DNA of 64,000 bases from Metalysinibacillus jejuensis. GTDB lineage: Bacteria > Bacillota > Bacilli > Bacillales_A > Planococcaceae. Shown piece after piece: positions 24,282-36,425 of this stretch. The notes beneath the pieces are model-generated. The model searched no databases. It saw only the letters and a list, made by a program, of their open reading frames with translations, and was not told where the DNA came from. The position numbers and the translations under genes are program-made. Location of the stretch: NCBI RefSeq assembly GCF_003057615.1, contig NZ_QAFW01000010.1, forward strand, positions 1 through 64,000, in the 5' to 3' direction. How positions within the stretch are numbered: position 1 is the first letter of the stretch; the number at the start of each line of letters is the position of its first letter.

Positions 24282-26258
24282 ATGTATAAAAAATGGTTAA
24301 CTTTTTTAATCGTCTATTTTATCGTTATAGTCGCAACACCTGCACAGGCAGAAACGATAAAAGTTGAAACATTGCCTATGGAAGTTTCGTCGAGTTATCA
24401 ACAAAAGCAACTACTGTCTCGCCAACCTGTGGAGCTGAAAGGTCCTATTGGCGCCATGGACTTTTTCTATACGATTACTGAACAACAGTTAGAAGGTGAC
24501 AATACAGTATCATTTGATATCCGTTATTCGAAATTGTTAATTGCCCCGTCAACCTTTTCGGTAGCTGTAGATGATATTACGATAGAAAGCGTGTCGCTGA
24601 CAGGCGAGGAGGTCAAAAATGTCACGGTAGCTCTACCTAAAAAAGCGTTAAAAAAAGGCATGCATAAAATAACAGTTTCATTTAATGGCATATTAAAAGA
24701 GGGTGTATGTGCCGCGCCAGGACAGTTAGGTAACTGGCTAGTGCTTGAAATGCCTTCTTATATTTCGTTAAATAAAGTACTATCTGAAGAAATTACACTT
24801 GAGGAGTACCCTGCTTCATTTATTCCTACTACTAATAGATTAACTACACTCGTCATACCTGATGAAGCGAGTTTAGCCTTACATAATAGAGCGCTACAAG
24901 TAGCAGCCTATTTATCTAAACAAAGTACGACAAATGTACAAATCGTTAGGGAACAAGAATATAATAAAATTACAGGTCCCGTAATTTTATTAGGAGCTAA
25001 AGAACAATTTACGACACCGTTTGCGAAACAAGCTATTACGGAACCAGGTAATTATGTGCAAGTAGATGTATTAAAACAAAAACAGTCCGTCCCGATGTTA
25101 AAGGTAATTGGTGATACTGAAGAAAGAGCTATTACAAATAGCGAAGGGCTTATTAATGCCAAAATGTATGAGCAGTGGCATGGTCAGAAAATGACGCTTG
25201 AAATGTTACCAACCTACCCTTTAGAACAAACGGATTATGTTACGTTTCGAGAAATGGGCATTCAAAATTTAGAGCTCGCGACAGGCAAAGAGCAGTCTAT
25301 TACTTACTATTATAGCTTTCCGAAATTAGAGAAGGATAGTAAAGCTTATGTGAATTTAAAATTACGTAAAGCGGATGTGATGCCTACAACAAAAGAGCAA
25401 CGTAATGTTGAATTGCTTATGTATGTTAACCAAGTGCCTGTAGCTTACGATTTAAGTAAATTAAAAGACGATGAACAAGGCTATTACCAAGTGAAATTAC
25501 CAATACCTATAGATGCACTGAATGAAAAAACAATTACAGCGCTTCGTTTTGAGGTTACGGGCTTTACACTGTCAGACCCTTGTGAAATTACTAATGAGCG
25601 CTATTGGATTTATGTAGATGAAGCGAGTACGATTAGCTGGCAACAAAGCGATGCGACAGCGTCCTATAGTTTGCGTGATTTCCCTACAGTCTTTACGCAA
25701 GCTACAACTATAGTCGTCCCAGAGCAAACGACTACAGCTGATAGTAATGCGTTAACTGAGCTTTATAAAAGTTTAATGGTAAATGGGAAAGTAGCTAATA
25801 CTACATTGCAATTTCCTACGACGGTAAGTAAGGATGAACTCCAGCAACCGCTAGTGCTTATCGGTAATCAACAACAATTGGAAGCACTAGATGATAAGCA
25901 ATTTATTACACAATTAATTGAGAAGCGTCAGCAATTTTTTATGGATGATGAAGCGAAAAATACGATAATTTTACAGCACAATCTTTGGCGTAAAGATGCA
26001 CCAATGGCTTTGCTTACGCTAGCTGATTTAGGCTCACAAAATCAGTTTTTTGAATCATTATTAGAAGTAACTCAAAATAGCGAAATCGCTGTCCAATTAG
26101 GCGATAATCCACTGATGTTCTCTCCGCCACATTCTGAGCAGTTAGTACAAAGTGAAAATAAAATAACGTGGGTAGCGGTCGTGCCTATTGTGGCGTTGGC
26201 ACTACTTCTAGTGCTAGTAATTATGTATTTACTCGCAAAGCGCAAGAAAAAAGCATGA
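24282..26258 (+). CDS. ydaN: BcsB-like exopolysaccharide export/assembly protein (YdaN-like)
   Basis: A 658-residue exported protein: signal peptide (1-25), a long beta-rich extracellular region with two repeats of the BcsB type, and one C-terminal membrane helix (about 630-650) followed by KRKKK. BcsB-like proteins sit beside the synthase and guide the polymer outward. Start at 24282 has GAGGAG eight bases before it; the GTG nine bases earlier overlaps ydaM and is a poorer fit. Last gene of ydaJKLMN, followed by a strong terminator. Confidence 0.85.
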   Translation: MYKKWLTFLIVYFIVIVATPAQAETIKVETLPMEVSSSYQQKQLLSRQPVELKGPIGAMDFFYTITEQQLEGDNTVSFDIRYSKLLIAPSTFSVAVDDITIESVSLTGEEVKNVTVALPKKALKKGMHKITVSFNGILKEGVCAAPGQLGNWLVLEMPSYISLNKVLSEEITLEEYPASFIPTTNRLTTLVIPDEASLALHNRALQVAAYLSKQSTTNVQIVREQEYNKITGPVILLGAKEQFTTPFAKQAITEPGNYVQVDVLKQKQSVPMLKVIGDTEERAITNSEGLINAKMYEQWHGQKMTLEMLPTYPLEQTDYVTFREMGIQNLELATGKEQSITYYYSFPKLEKDSKAYVNLKLRKADVMPTTKEQRNVELLMYVNQVPVAYDLSKLKDDEQGYYQVKLPIPIDALNEKTITALRFEVTGFTLSDPCEITNERYWIYVDEASTISWQQSDATASYSLRDFPTVFTQATTIVVPEQTTTADSNALTELYKSLMVNGKVANTTLQFPTTVSKDELQQPLVLIGNQQQLEALDDKQFITQLIEKRQQFFMDDEAKNTIILQHNLWRKDAPMALLTLADLGSQNQFFESLLEVTQNSEIAVQLGDNPLMFSPPHSEQLVQSENKITWVAVVPIVALALLLVLVIMYLLAKRKKKA

Positions 26259-26297
26259 AAAAATGGTGAGCCTAAGTAAAAGGTTCACCATTTTTTA
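26258..26297. terminator. Bidirectional terminator between ydaN and the LysR gene
   Basis: AAAAAATGGTGAGCCT pairs with AGGTTCACCATTTTTT. It serves both converging genes and overlaps the last codon of the LysR gene. Confidence 0.9.
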
Positions 26298-27197
26298 ACG
26301 AAATTGTGATAGATGAGAGAAGAAGTTTTTAACAAACTGCAAAAATACAATCTCAGATGGGGCGAGATCCCGGTTTGTTGGCGAAATAATACCAACTGAA
26401 CGTTGCAAAATAGGCGCACTAATTGGCACTTTTACCGTTAAGCGAGCCGAAGAATCATAAATCGAACTCTCAGGTAAGAGCGTCACACCAATGCCGGCAG
26501 CAACGAGCCCTTTAAGCGCGTCTAAATCTTCACCTACCGATGTAATATTAGGTACAAATCCTGCTTGTTTACAAGCATCTGTAGCTACTTTACGCAACAC
26601 ATAACCAGTAGGAAATAATACAAACGAATCTTCATGTAGTTCCATTAAATTAATAGACTCTCTTTTAGCTAGAGGATGATTAGCTGCTACTAATGCACAA
26701 ATTTGTTCGCTGAAAAGCACGGTAGATGTAATATCTTGCTCGCCCTTTGGTAAAGGACCTAAAAAGGCGAGATTTAACTCGCGGTTTTTGACAGCTTCTA
26801 TTAAAAAACGATAAGAACCTTGGCGAAGATGAAACTCAATGTCAGGATACTCGCGTTTAAAGGCTGAAATGACACTCGGCATAACATAGCTTGCGAGGCT
26901 AGTAGGGAAGCCGACTTTAATTACACCTTGTGTAGGATCTAAAAAGTCTTCTACTTGTTTTACGGCCAAATCAATAGCTTTTAACGCGTTTACGCTATGC
27001 TCAAAAAAAATTTTACCAATGGCGGTTAAGCGTACGTTTCGTCCTACGCGTTCAAAAAGAGGTGTTCCTAATTCTTTTTCTAAGTTAGCGATTTGTCGAC
27101 TCACTGCAGATTGTGCCACATCGAGCGCAATTGCAGCATCTGAAATATGTTCGCGTTCAGCAACTGCCACAAAATATCGCAATTGACGTAACTCCAT
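26295..27197 (-). CDS. LysR-family transcriptional regulator
   Basis: A 300-residue regulator. The winged helix-turn-helix is at 1-60 (MELRQLRYFVAVAE, then VAQSAVSRQIANLEKELGT). A linker helix and the effector-binding domain (about 90-295) follow, with VKVGFPTSLASYVMPSV opening it. The layout resembles the GltC/AlsR/CitR group. ATG at 27197 has AAAGGGAGTG upstream; the frame extends 11 codons further without a site. It points away from the suf operon and toward ydaN. The 330-base gap upstream is full of palindromes that may include its own operator. Confidence 0.9.
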   Translation of the reverse strand: MELRQLRYFVAVAEREHISDAAIALDVAQSAVSRQIANLEKELGTPLFERVGRNVRLTAIGKIFFEHSVNALKAIDLAVKQVEDFLDPTQGVIKVGFPTSLASYVMPSVISAFKREYPDIEFHLRQGSYRFLIEAVKNRELNLAFLGPLPKGEQDITSTVLFSEQICALVAANHPLAKRESINLMELHEDSFVLFPTGYVLRKVATDACKQAGFVPNITSVGEDLDALKGLVAAGIGVTLLPESSIYDSSARLTVKVPISAPILQRSVGIISPTNRDLAPSEIVFLQFVKNFFSHLSQFR

Positions 27198-27527
27198 AGC
27201 TGTCACTCCCTTTACTCTATAGTAAAACAAATGCTAAAGAAGTAGTAGTGAAAGAGTTAACCTTATGTAAATAACGATAGAAACCTAAATGATACACATT
27301 CTCATTTACCTAATTGTGAATGAAAATGAGTAAGTTATTTTCTCACTAAAACCTTAGTAGTGAGCAATGAGAAAATTACGGTAAACACGTTAAATATAAC
27401 GTTTATAGTAATAATTACGATTGAGAATTCAATGGTTTGCAAGCTGGAGCATTTTCAGTTAGAATTAGAATGATAATAATTTAGGGATGGGCAACCATTT
27501 CATGAACAGACTATGGAGGTATTGTTA
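27198..27527. other. 330-base regulatory gap between the LysR gene and sufC
   Basis: No gene is seen. It holds several inverted repeats: CTCATTT/AAATGAG (27301-27330), ATTTTCTCA/TGAGAAAAT with an internal CTCACTA/TAGTGAG (27337-27376), and AAACACGTTA/TAACGTTT (27383-27404). It also holds the sufC promoter (27437-27465). TGATACACATTCTCA (27290-27304) resembles a Fur-type 7-1-7 box with three mismatches. The repeats lack T-runs, so they look like operators rather than terminators. Confidence 0.6.
27437..27465 (+). promoter_or_regulatory. Promoter of the suf operon
   Basis: TTGCAA (27437-27442), 17 bases, TAGAAT (27460-27465), about 62 bases before the sufC ATG. Confidence 0.55.
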
Positions 27528-28304
27528 ATGTCAACTTTAGTAATTAAAGATCTTCACGTTGCAATCGACGGTAAAGAGATTTTAAAAGGTGTAAATCTTA
27601 CAATCAATACAAATGAAGTACACGCAATCATGGGACCAAACGGAACGGGTAAGTCAACGCTTGCTTCTGCAATTATGGGTCACCCTAAATATGAAGTAAC
27701 TTCAGGTTCAATCGAGCTTGACGGTGAAGACGTACTTGAAATGGAAGTAGACGAGCGCGCTAAAGCGGGTCTATTCCTAGCGATGCAATACCCATCAGAA
27801 ATCAACGGTGTTACAAACGCAGACTTTTTACGTTCAGCAATTAACGCGCGTCGCGAAGAAGGCGATGAAATTTCATTAATGAAATTTATCCGCGAATTAG
27901 ATAAAACAATGGCATTCCTTGAGATGGATGAGGATATGGCACAGCGCTACCTTAACGAAGGTTTCTCTGGCGGTGAGAAAAAACGTAACGAAATTTTACA
28001 ATTAATGATGATTAAACCAAAAATCGCTGTACTTGATGAAATTGACTCAGGTTTAGATATTGACGCATTAAAAGTTGTATCAAAAGGTATTAACGAAATG
28101 CGCGGCGAAGGCTTTGGTTGCTTAATGATCACTCACTACCAACGCTTACTTAACTACATCACACCAGACAAAGTACACGTTATGATGCAAGGTAAAGTAG
28201 TTAAATCTGGCGGTGCAGAACTTGCACAACGTTTAGAAGCAGAAGGTTACGACTGGATTAAACAAGAATTAGGTATCGAAGAAGAAGCAGAACAAGACGT
28301 TTAA
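27528..28304 (+). CDS. sufC: Fe-S cluster assembly ATPase SufC
   Basis: The ATPase of the SufBCD scaffold that builds Fe-S clusters in the cytosol. The 258-residue ABC protein has Walker A GPNGTGKST, signature SGGEKKRNEI and Walker B IAVLDEIDSGLD, all intact. ATG at 27528 lies seven bases after GGAGGT; an earlier in-frame ATG at 27513 overlaps that site. First gene of sufCDSUB in the Bacillus order. sufD follows after 18 bases. Confidence 0.97.
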   Translation: MSTLVIKDLHVAIDGKEILKGVNLTINTNEVHAIMGPNGTGKSTLASAIMGHPKYEVTSGSIELDGEDVLEMEVDERAKAGLFLAMQYPSEINGVTNADFLRSAINARREEGDEISLMKFIRELDKTMAFLEMDEDMAQRYLNEGFSGGEKKRNEILQLMMIKPKIAVLDEIDSGLDIDALKVVSKGINEMRGEGFGCLMITHYQRLLNYITPDKVHVMMQGKVVKSGGAELAQRLEAEGYDWIKQELGIEEEAEQDV

Positions 28305-28322
28305 TAAGGGGGACGAAAGAGC

Positions 28323-31286
<2,964 letters not shown>

Positions 31287-31352
31287 ACGCCCTTTAACCT
31301 GTTAGCAATATGCTACTACTAGTACGATAAAATCATGAACGGAGGAATAAAG

Positions 31353-32750
31353 ATGGCTAAACAAATGCCAGATATCGGCGATTATAAATACGGATTCCAT
31401 GACAAGGACGTCTCAGTTTTCCGTTCTAAACGTGGTCTTACAGAAGACATTGTACGTGAAATCTCGAATATGAAGCAAGAGCCAGAGTGGATGCTAGACT
31501 ACCGCTTAAAAGCACTTGAAACATTCTATTCAAAACCAATGCCACAGTGGGGTGGCGACCTTAACTCATTAGACTTTGATGAAATTACGTATTACGTAAA
31601 ACCATCAGAAGCTACAGAGCGCTCTTGGGATGAAGTACCTGAAGAAATCAAAGCAACATTTGATAAACTAGGTATCCCTGAAGCTGAGCAAAAATACCTT
31701 GCGGGTGTTTCTGCACAGTATGAATCAGAGGTTGTTTACCACAACATGAAAGAAGATTTAGAAGAGATGGGCATTGTCTTTAAAGATACAGACTCAGCAC
31801 TTCGTGAAAACGAAGACATCTTTAAACAATACTGGGGCACTGTTATCCCAGCAACAGACAATAAATTCTCTGCACTAAACTCAGCAGTTTGGTCAGGTGG
31901 CTCATTCATTTACGTACCACCAGGTATTAAAGTGGATACACCATTACAAGCGTACTTCCGTATTAACTCAGAAAACATGGGTCAATTTGAGCGTACACTT
32001 ATTATTGTTGACGAAGGCGCTAGCGTTCACTACGTTGAAGGCTGTACAGCTCCTGTTTATACAACAAACTCACTACACTCAGCTGTAGTTGAAATCATTG
32101 TTAAAAAAGACGCATACTGCCGTTATACAACGATTCAAAACTGGGCAAACAACGTTTATAACTTAGTTACAAAACGTACAGTTGTTGAAGAAAACGGTAC
32201 AATGGAATGGATTGATGGTAACATCGGTTCTAAATTAACGATGAAATACCCTGCATGTATTTTAAAAGGTGAGGGCGCACGCGGTCTTACACTTTCAATT
32301 GCATTAGCAGGTAAAGGGCAACACCAAGATGCGGGTGCAAAAATGATTCACTTAGCACCAAACACATCTTCAACAATCGTATCAAAATCAATTTCGCATC
32401 ACGGCGGTAAAGTAACTTACCGCGGTATCGTTCGTTTTGGTCCTAAAGCGAAGGGTGCACGTGCTAACATTGAGTGTGATACATTAATTATGGATAATGA
32501 ATCAACTTCAGATACAATCCCGTACAACGAAATCTTAAATGATGACGTATCACTTGAGCACGAAGCAAAAGTGTCGAAAGTATCAGAAGAACAATTATTC
32601 TACCTAATGAGCCGTGGTATTTCTGAGCTTGAAGCTACAGAAATGATCGTAATGGGCTTCATTGAACCATTCACAAAAGAATTACCAATGGAATATGCCG
32701 TAGAAATGAACCGCCTAATCAACTATGAAATGGAAGGTTCAATTGGCTAA
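31353..32750 (+). CDS. sufB: Fe-S cluster assembly protein SufB
   Basis: The main scaffold subunit of SufBCD. The 465-residue length is standard. Characteristic stretches are [39 protein letters not shown] and, at the end, [22 protein letters not shown] at 31353 lies six bases after GGAGGA; the ATG at 31335 precedes that site. Last suf gene, followed by a strong terminator. Confidence 0.97.
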   Translation: MAKQMPDIGDYKYGFHDKDVSVFRSKRGLTEDIVREISNMKQEPEWMLDYRLKALETFYSKPMPQWGGDLNSLDFDEITYYVKPSEATERSWDEVPEEIKATFDKLGIPEAEQKYLAGVSAQYESEVVYHNMKEDLEEMGIVFKDTDSALRENEDIFKQYWGTVIPATDNKFSALNSAVWSGGSFIYVPPGIKVDTPLQAYFRINSENMGQFERTLIIVDEGASVHYVEGCTAPVYTTNSLHSAVVEIIVKKDAYCRYTTIQNWANNVYNLVTKRTVVEENGTMEWIDGNIGSKLTMKYPACILKGEGARGLTLSIALAGKGQHQDAGAKMIHLAPNTSSTIVSKSISHHGGKVTYRGIVRFGPKAKGARANIECDTLIMDNESTSDTIPYNEILNDDVSLEHEAKVSKVSEEQLFYLMSRGISELEATEMIVMGFIEPFTKELPMEYAVEMNRLINYEMEGSIG

Positions 32751-32760
32751 ACCTCAACAT

Positions 32761-32792
32761 CCCTCGTCACTTTATTGTGGCGAGGGTTTTTT
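32761..32792 (+). terminator. Terminator of the suf operon
   Basis: CCCTCGTCAC pairs with GTGGCGAGGG around TTTATT and is followed by six T. Confidence 0.92.
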
Positions 32793-32904
32793 ACAATCAT
32801 AACGTATATAAATTTGTAAGGCTTGCGATGTCCAATTTTCTCCCACATCTATGTTGTAGAGTAAGAGTATCAATACAATACACAACGAAATGGAGAGAAT
32901 AATT

Positions 32905-33495
32905 ATGAACAACACATTATTTGATAATCAATTACAAAGCTTAGGGGAAGAACGAAACTTAGCAGATGCTCAATACATTTTCGATGTATTTCAAGCCCAT
33001 ATTCGTTACAAAAATACAATGAACGCAACGAATGAGCCGTATTCATTAGCTACCGTAAATGTAGTGGACCGTAATGCTTTACAAAAAATGTGGGAAGAAG
33101 CACGTCTTCCTAAACGTAAAGCATGTCATAGCCATAATAAGCCGTTTGATTTCCCTTGGTCTAAACATGCGAGAGCACTTTATGCAGAAGGCGGTAATCT
33201 AGCGAGGAAGTTTCATTTAGAGCATACGCTAGAGTTAATCACAATTAAAAACGAAGCGCTTCGTCGTATGCAGCTACCGCAAGAAGATCCAGCGAGTATT
33301 ACAGATGGTGCTGCATTGCTTGATTATTTAGAGCAAATTCATCAAGGCACGGCATTTATCGTACTAACAGCAGAGGAACATAGTCGTTTACCAAAACGTG
33401 ATATTTTACAAAATGAAGATGTTTGGACGTTTTATGCACAGTACGGTATTTTGAAAGAAGAATGTATATCATTGCGTGAAGCAGGTTTAGTATAA
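32905..33495 (+). CDS. Unknown soluble protein
   Basis: A 196-residue protein with no signal peptide or membrane segment and no family I recognise. The middle is basic and histidine-rich (KRKACHSHNKPFDFPWSKH, then RKFHLEHTLELI), which might bind metal or nucleic acid, but spacing does not match an HNH motif. The rest is predicted helical. GGAGAG lies seven bases before ATG. It stands alone between two terminators, directly after suf. Probably a lineage-specific protein. Confidence 0.6.
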   Translation: MNNTLFDNQLQSLGEERNLADAQYIFDVFQAHIRYKNTMNATNEPYSLATVNVVDRNALQKMWEEARLPKRKACHSHNKPFDFPWSKHARALYAEGGNLARKFHLEHTLELITIKNEALRRMQLPQEDPASITDGAALLDYLEQIHQGTAFIVLTAEEHSRLPKRDILQNEDVWTFYAQYGILKEECISLREAGLV

Positions 33496-33508
33496 AAATA
33501 TGAGTTTG

Positions 33509-33536
33509 GCTCGCCTGATATGTGGCGAGCTTTTTT
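33509..33536 (+). terminator. Terminator of the unknown gene
   Basis: GCTCGCC pairs with GGCGAGC around eight bases, then six T. Confidence 0.88.
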
Positions 33537-33590
33537 CTTGTAACAAAGCGCATATTGTTTCGTATACTTAGTAAAGAGGAGGAGATTGTA

Positions 33591-35354
33591 ATGAATTCTA
33601 AAATTTTTTTAGCGACAGTAGTAGCGGCAACCTTAACGCCTGCTATAGTATCAGAAGCAGCACAAGGACCATTTGACGATGTGCCAGCAAATCATCCTTA
33701 TGCTACAGAAATTGGTGCGATGAAAGAGGCAGGCATTATTACAGGTAACGCTAATCAATTTAAGCCATCGCAAGCTGTATCACGTGAGCATGCGGTGTTG
33801 ATGCTGTCGCGCGCTTTACCACTAGCACCAATACGGGACGGTAAAATATTTTTAGACGTACCAGCAACGGCAACGTATGCGGATGTGATTGCTAAGGCAT
33901 ACCGTGCAGGTGTCATTGACGGAGCAGGCGACAATTTTAAACCAAAGCAAGTAATTACGCGTGCACAGATGGCGAAAATGTTAGTGCAAGCTTTTCATTT
34001 ACAACCACGTACAAATAAAGGCGACTTTACGGATGTTGCTAAAGACCACTGGGCAAAGGATTACATTAATATATTAGCAAGCCATGGTATTACAACAGGC
34101 GATAACGGTAAATTTAAACCAAATGAGCCAGTGACGCGCGCGCATATGGCTGTATTTTTACAACGTGCGATGGCACAACAAACGACACGTGCAGATTTTG
34201 TAGGACAGTGGGAAGGAACGTTAGCTGAGGCGATGTTAGCGATGCAATTAAACATCACGCAAGACAGCGCAATGATTTCTATTCCAGCACAAGGCATTAA
34301 AGATTACCCAGTAACGCTAGAGATGAAAGGTGAGGTAGCTGTTATGACAGTTACACTGGGTGGTCAAGTGATGACGTTAGAGAGTACGCTTGCGGATGGT
34401 GCGATGGCAACTGTATTTAAACAAAATGATCAAATGTTTAATATGATGTTCCATCCTGTGGAGCCAGAGGTTATTACTTACGAAAAAGTAACAGTCCCTG
34501 TAGAAGGTGGTAACTTACAGGCGGCGCTTCAGCTCCCAGCGGATGTTAGTAAGCCCGTACCTGTGGCGATTATTATTGCAGGCTCAGGACCTACCGATAA
34601 AGACGGTAACTCAGCTATAGCAGGTAAAAATAATAGCTTAAAAATGGTAGCAGAAGGATTAGCACATAAGGGGATTGCTACACTTCGTTATGACAAGCGC
34701 GGTGTAGGTGTAAATGCGGAGCTATTAACGACAGAAGAAGGTTTAGTCGTTGAAGACTACGCACAAGATGTAGAAGCCTTAGTCACAGCGATGAATAAGG
34801 ATGCTCGCTTTAATGCCGTACACCTTATCGGACATAGTGAAGGCGCATTTATGGCATCGCTCGCAGCGCAAAAAACACCTGTTGCTTCAATTACTTCATT
34901 AGCAGGCGCTGGTCGTCCAATTGATCAAGTTTTACTAGAGCAACTTGCTGCACAATCTACAGAAATGGTAGAGGAAGCAACTGCCATTTTAGCAGCACTT
35001 AAAAAGGGTGAGTATGTAGAAAATGTTTCGCCTGCAATGCAGTCGCTTTTCCGTCCATCTATTCAAGATTATATGATATCTTGGTTAGCGCATGACCCTG
35101 CAGCCTTACTGCAACAAGCTGACACGAAAACCCTCATTATTCAAGGAGAAAATGATTTGCAAGTAAAACCAGCAGATGCTGAACGTCTAGGCACGTTTAC
35201 GCACAATAAAGTAGTTTACTTCCCAAAAATGAACCATGTTTTAAAAGATGCGCCTGTAGATCGAGAAGGCAATCTTGCTACTTATTTTAATCCGAATTTG
35301 CCTTTAACTACGGAGCTAGTACCGACGATTGCAAGCTTTATTACAACGAAATAA
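33591..35354 (+). CDS. SLH-anchored alpha/beta-hydrolase (surface esterase)
   Basis: A 587-residue surface enzyme. A signal peptide (1-23) is followed by three SLH domains (about 25-70, 82-140, 145-195; each with FxDVP/FTDV and TRAxMAxxL-like helices). A beta-rich spacer (200-300) leads to a C-terminal alpha/beta hydrolase. The nucleophile serine is in LIGHSEGAFMAS, the acid is probably the Asp in QGENDLQVKP, and the histidine is in FPKMNHVLKDAP, a full triad. GSGPTDKDGNS resembles the oxyanion loop of BAAT/dipeptidyl-like esterases. GAGGAGG precedes ATG. Likely a wall-bound esterase or peptidase. Confidence 0.88.
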   Translation: MNSKIFLATVVAATLTPAIVSEAAQGPFDDVPANHPYATEIGAMKEAGIITGNANQFKPSQAVSREHAVLMLSRALPLAPIRDGKIFLDVPATATYADVIAKAYRAGVIDGAGDNFKPKQVITRAQMAKMLVQAFHLQPRTNKGDFTDVAKDHWAKDYINILASHGITTGDNGKFKPNEPVTRAHMAVFLQRAMAQQTTRADFVGQWEGTLAEAMLAMQLNITQDSAMISIPAQGIKDYPVTLEMKGEVAVMTVTLGGQVMTLESTLADGAMATVFKQNDQMFNMMFHPVEPEVITYEKVTVPVEGGNLQAALQLPADVSKPVPVAIIIAGSGPTDKDGNSAIAGKNNSLKMVAEGLAHKGIATLRYDKRGVGVNAELLTTEEGLVVEDYAQDVEALVTAMNKDARFNAVHLIGHSEGAFMASLAAQKTPVASITSLAGAGRPIDQVLLEQLAAQSTEMVEEATAILAALKKGEYVENVSPAMQSLFRPSIQDYMISWLAHDPAALLQQADTKTLIIQGENDLQVKPADAERLGTFTHNKVVYFPKMNHVLKDAPVDREGNLATYFNPNLPLTTELVPTIASFITTK

Positions 35355-35357
35355 TGC

Positions 35358-35405
35358 AAAAGCACCTTACCATTATTATATTTTTAATGGTTAAGGTGCT
35401 TTTTC
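35358..35405. terminator. Bidirectional terminator after the SLH-esterase gene
   Basis: AAAGCACCTTACCATTA pairs with TAATGGTTAAGGTGCTTT around nine bases with A and T runs outside. The stop region of the converging exporter gene overlaps it. Confidence 0.9.
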
Positions 35406-36383
35406 TATCGCCTGTTGATTAAGATGAGGTAGTTGTTGATAAAGAGCGATGATTTCGTAAAGTAACAAACTTTCCACAGGTAAAAATGACGTGTCGTTAG
35501 CTTGCTTTTGCTCATTAAAAAACTGCGTCGTAAATAGGGCAAGGTTTTGATGATAGACCTGTTGATTTTGCGCAGTTAGCAATGCGTGATTGGCTTGTAA
35601 TAATTGCTGTTGTTCAGCTTGTTGCCATTTAGGTTTTACTAAGGGTAGCGCTAGTAAGTTATCGAGATGATAGACCATACGCGTTAGAGCCGTTAATTGT
35701 GCTTTTTGTGGAGCTAATGCGAAGCTACTCTTAGCCGCAAAGGGATGGAATGTGTCTTTTTCTTGAAAGCTAACGAGTTTTGTTGTTAAGGCTAGCTGTT
35801 TTTGCAAAGCGAGTAGCGCTGCTTTTTGCGTGGCGCGTTCTGTTTCACCTTGTAATAGAGCGGTTGTTACTTGAGTACTTAACTGATACACCTGTTGTGT
35901 GAGTATCGTAAGTTGCTTATGAATAGCCTTAGAGTACTCAGGCGGAAATACAAGCATATTTACAGCAGTTGAAACGAATAAGCCGATAGATGTCGTACCG
36001 AGACGAACAAAAAAAGCGACTAAAAAATTGCTATGGACGACGTCTACCATAGCGACGGCTGTGAGTGTTGCTACTAATAAACCGTCATGTAATTTTAACT
36101 TATAACACGTTGCTATAGTTAGTGCAGCTGAAACGGTGTAAGTTAAAGGACCATGCCCTAGTAAAAATACAGAAAAAACGGTATAGAAAGCGCCAATTGC
36201 AGAGGCAGGAAAACGAATAAAGCCCTTTTTTACAGAGTCTGTGACAGTCGGTTCTAATGTTACAATAGCTGTAATTACTGCAAAAGTAGCTGGCCAATTT
36301 AGCCAAGCGCATAACCAAGCAGTTAGAAATACAGCGATTGCTGTTTTAATGATGCGACTTCCTTTAAATGCAAGCGTAAAGAT
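35391..36383 (-). CDS. Aromatic acid exporter (ArAE/FUSC-like) family protein, apparent ATC start
   Basis: A 330-codon frame. The first ATG-started piece begins only at 36050, but the frame is open to 36383 and encodes the expected N-terminal half with five to six membrane segments (RIIKTAIAVFLTAWL, FAVITAIVTLEPTVTDS, AIGAFYTVFSVFLLG). The C-terminal ~190 residues are the helical cytoplasmic part. No ATG, GTG or TTG occurs in frame in the first 110 codons. A TGA stands just upstream. GGAGG lies nine bases before an ATC at 36381-36383, exactly where the family starts. Either ATC is used or the start codon has been lost. Family assignment is moderate. Confidence 0.7.
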   Translation of the reverse strand: MFTLAFKGSRIIKTAIAVFLTAWLCAWLNWPATFAVITAIVTLEPTVTDSVKKGFIRFPASAIGAFYTVFSVFLLGHGPLTYTVSAALTIATCYKLKLHDGLLVATLTAVAMVDVVHSNFLVAFFVRLGTTSIGLFVSTAVNMLVFPPEYSKAIHKQLTILTQQVYQLSTQVTTALLQGETERATQKAALLALQKQLALTTKLVSFQEKDTFHPFAAKSSFALAPQKAQLTALTRMVYHLDNLLALPLVKPKWQQAEQQQLLQANHALLTAQNQQVYHQNLALFTTQFFNEQKQANDTSFLPVESLLLYEIIALYQQLPHLNQQAIEKAP

Positions 36384-36425
36384 AACTCTTCACCTCCATT
36401 GCTAGTATACCCCTTTAAGGAAAAC

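Noticed and set aside
27290-27304. Fur box upstream of suf
   Set aside because: TGATACACATTCTCA has three mismatches to the 7-1-7 pattern and lies about 150 bases from the promoter. Too weak to list as an operator on its own.
36100-36318. Independent small minus-strand frame within the exporter gene
   Set aside because: The frame that continues into 35391-36050 encodes proper membrane helices through this stretch, so the other frame is a shadow.
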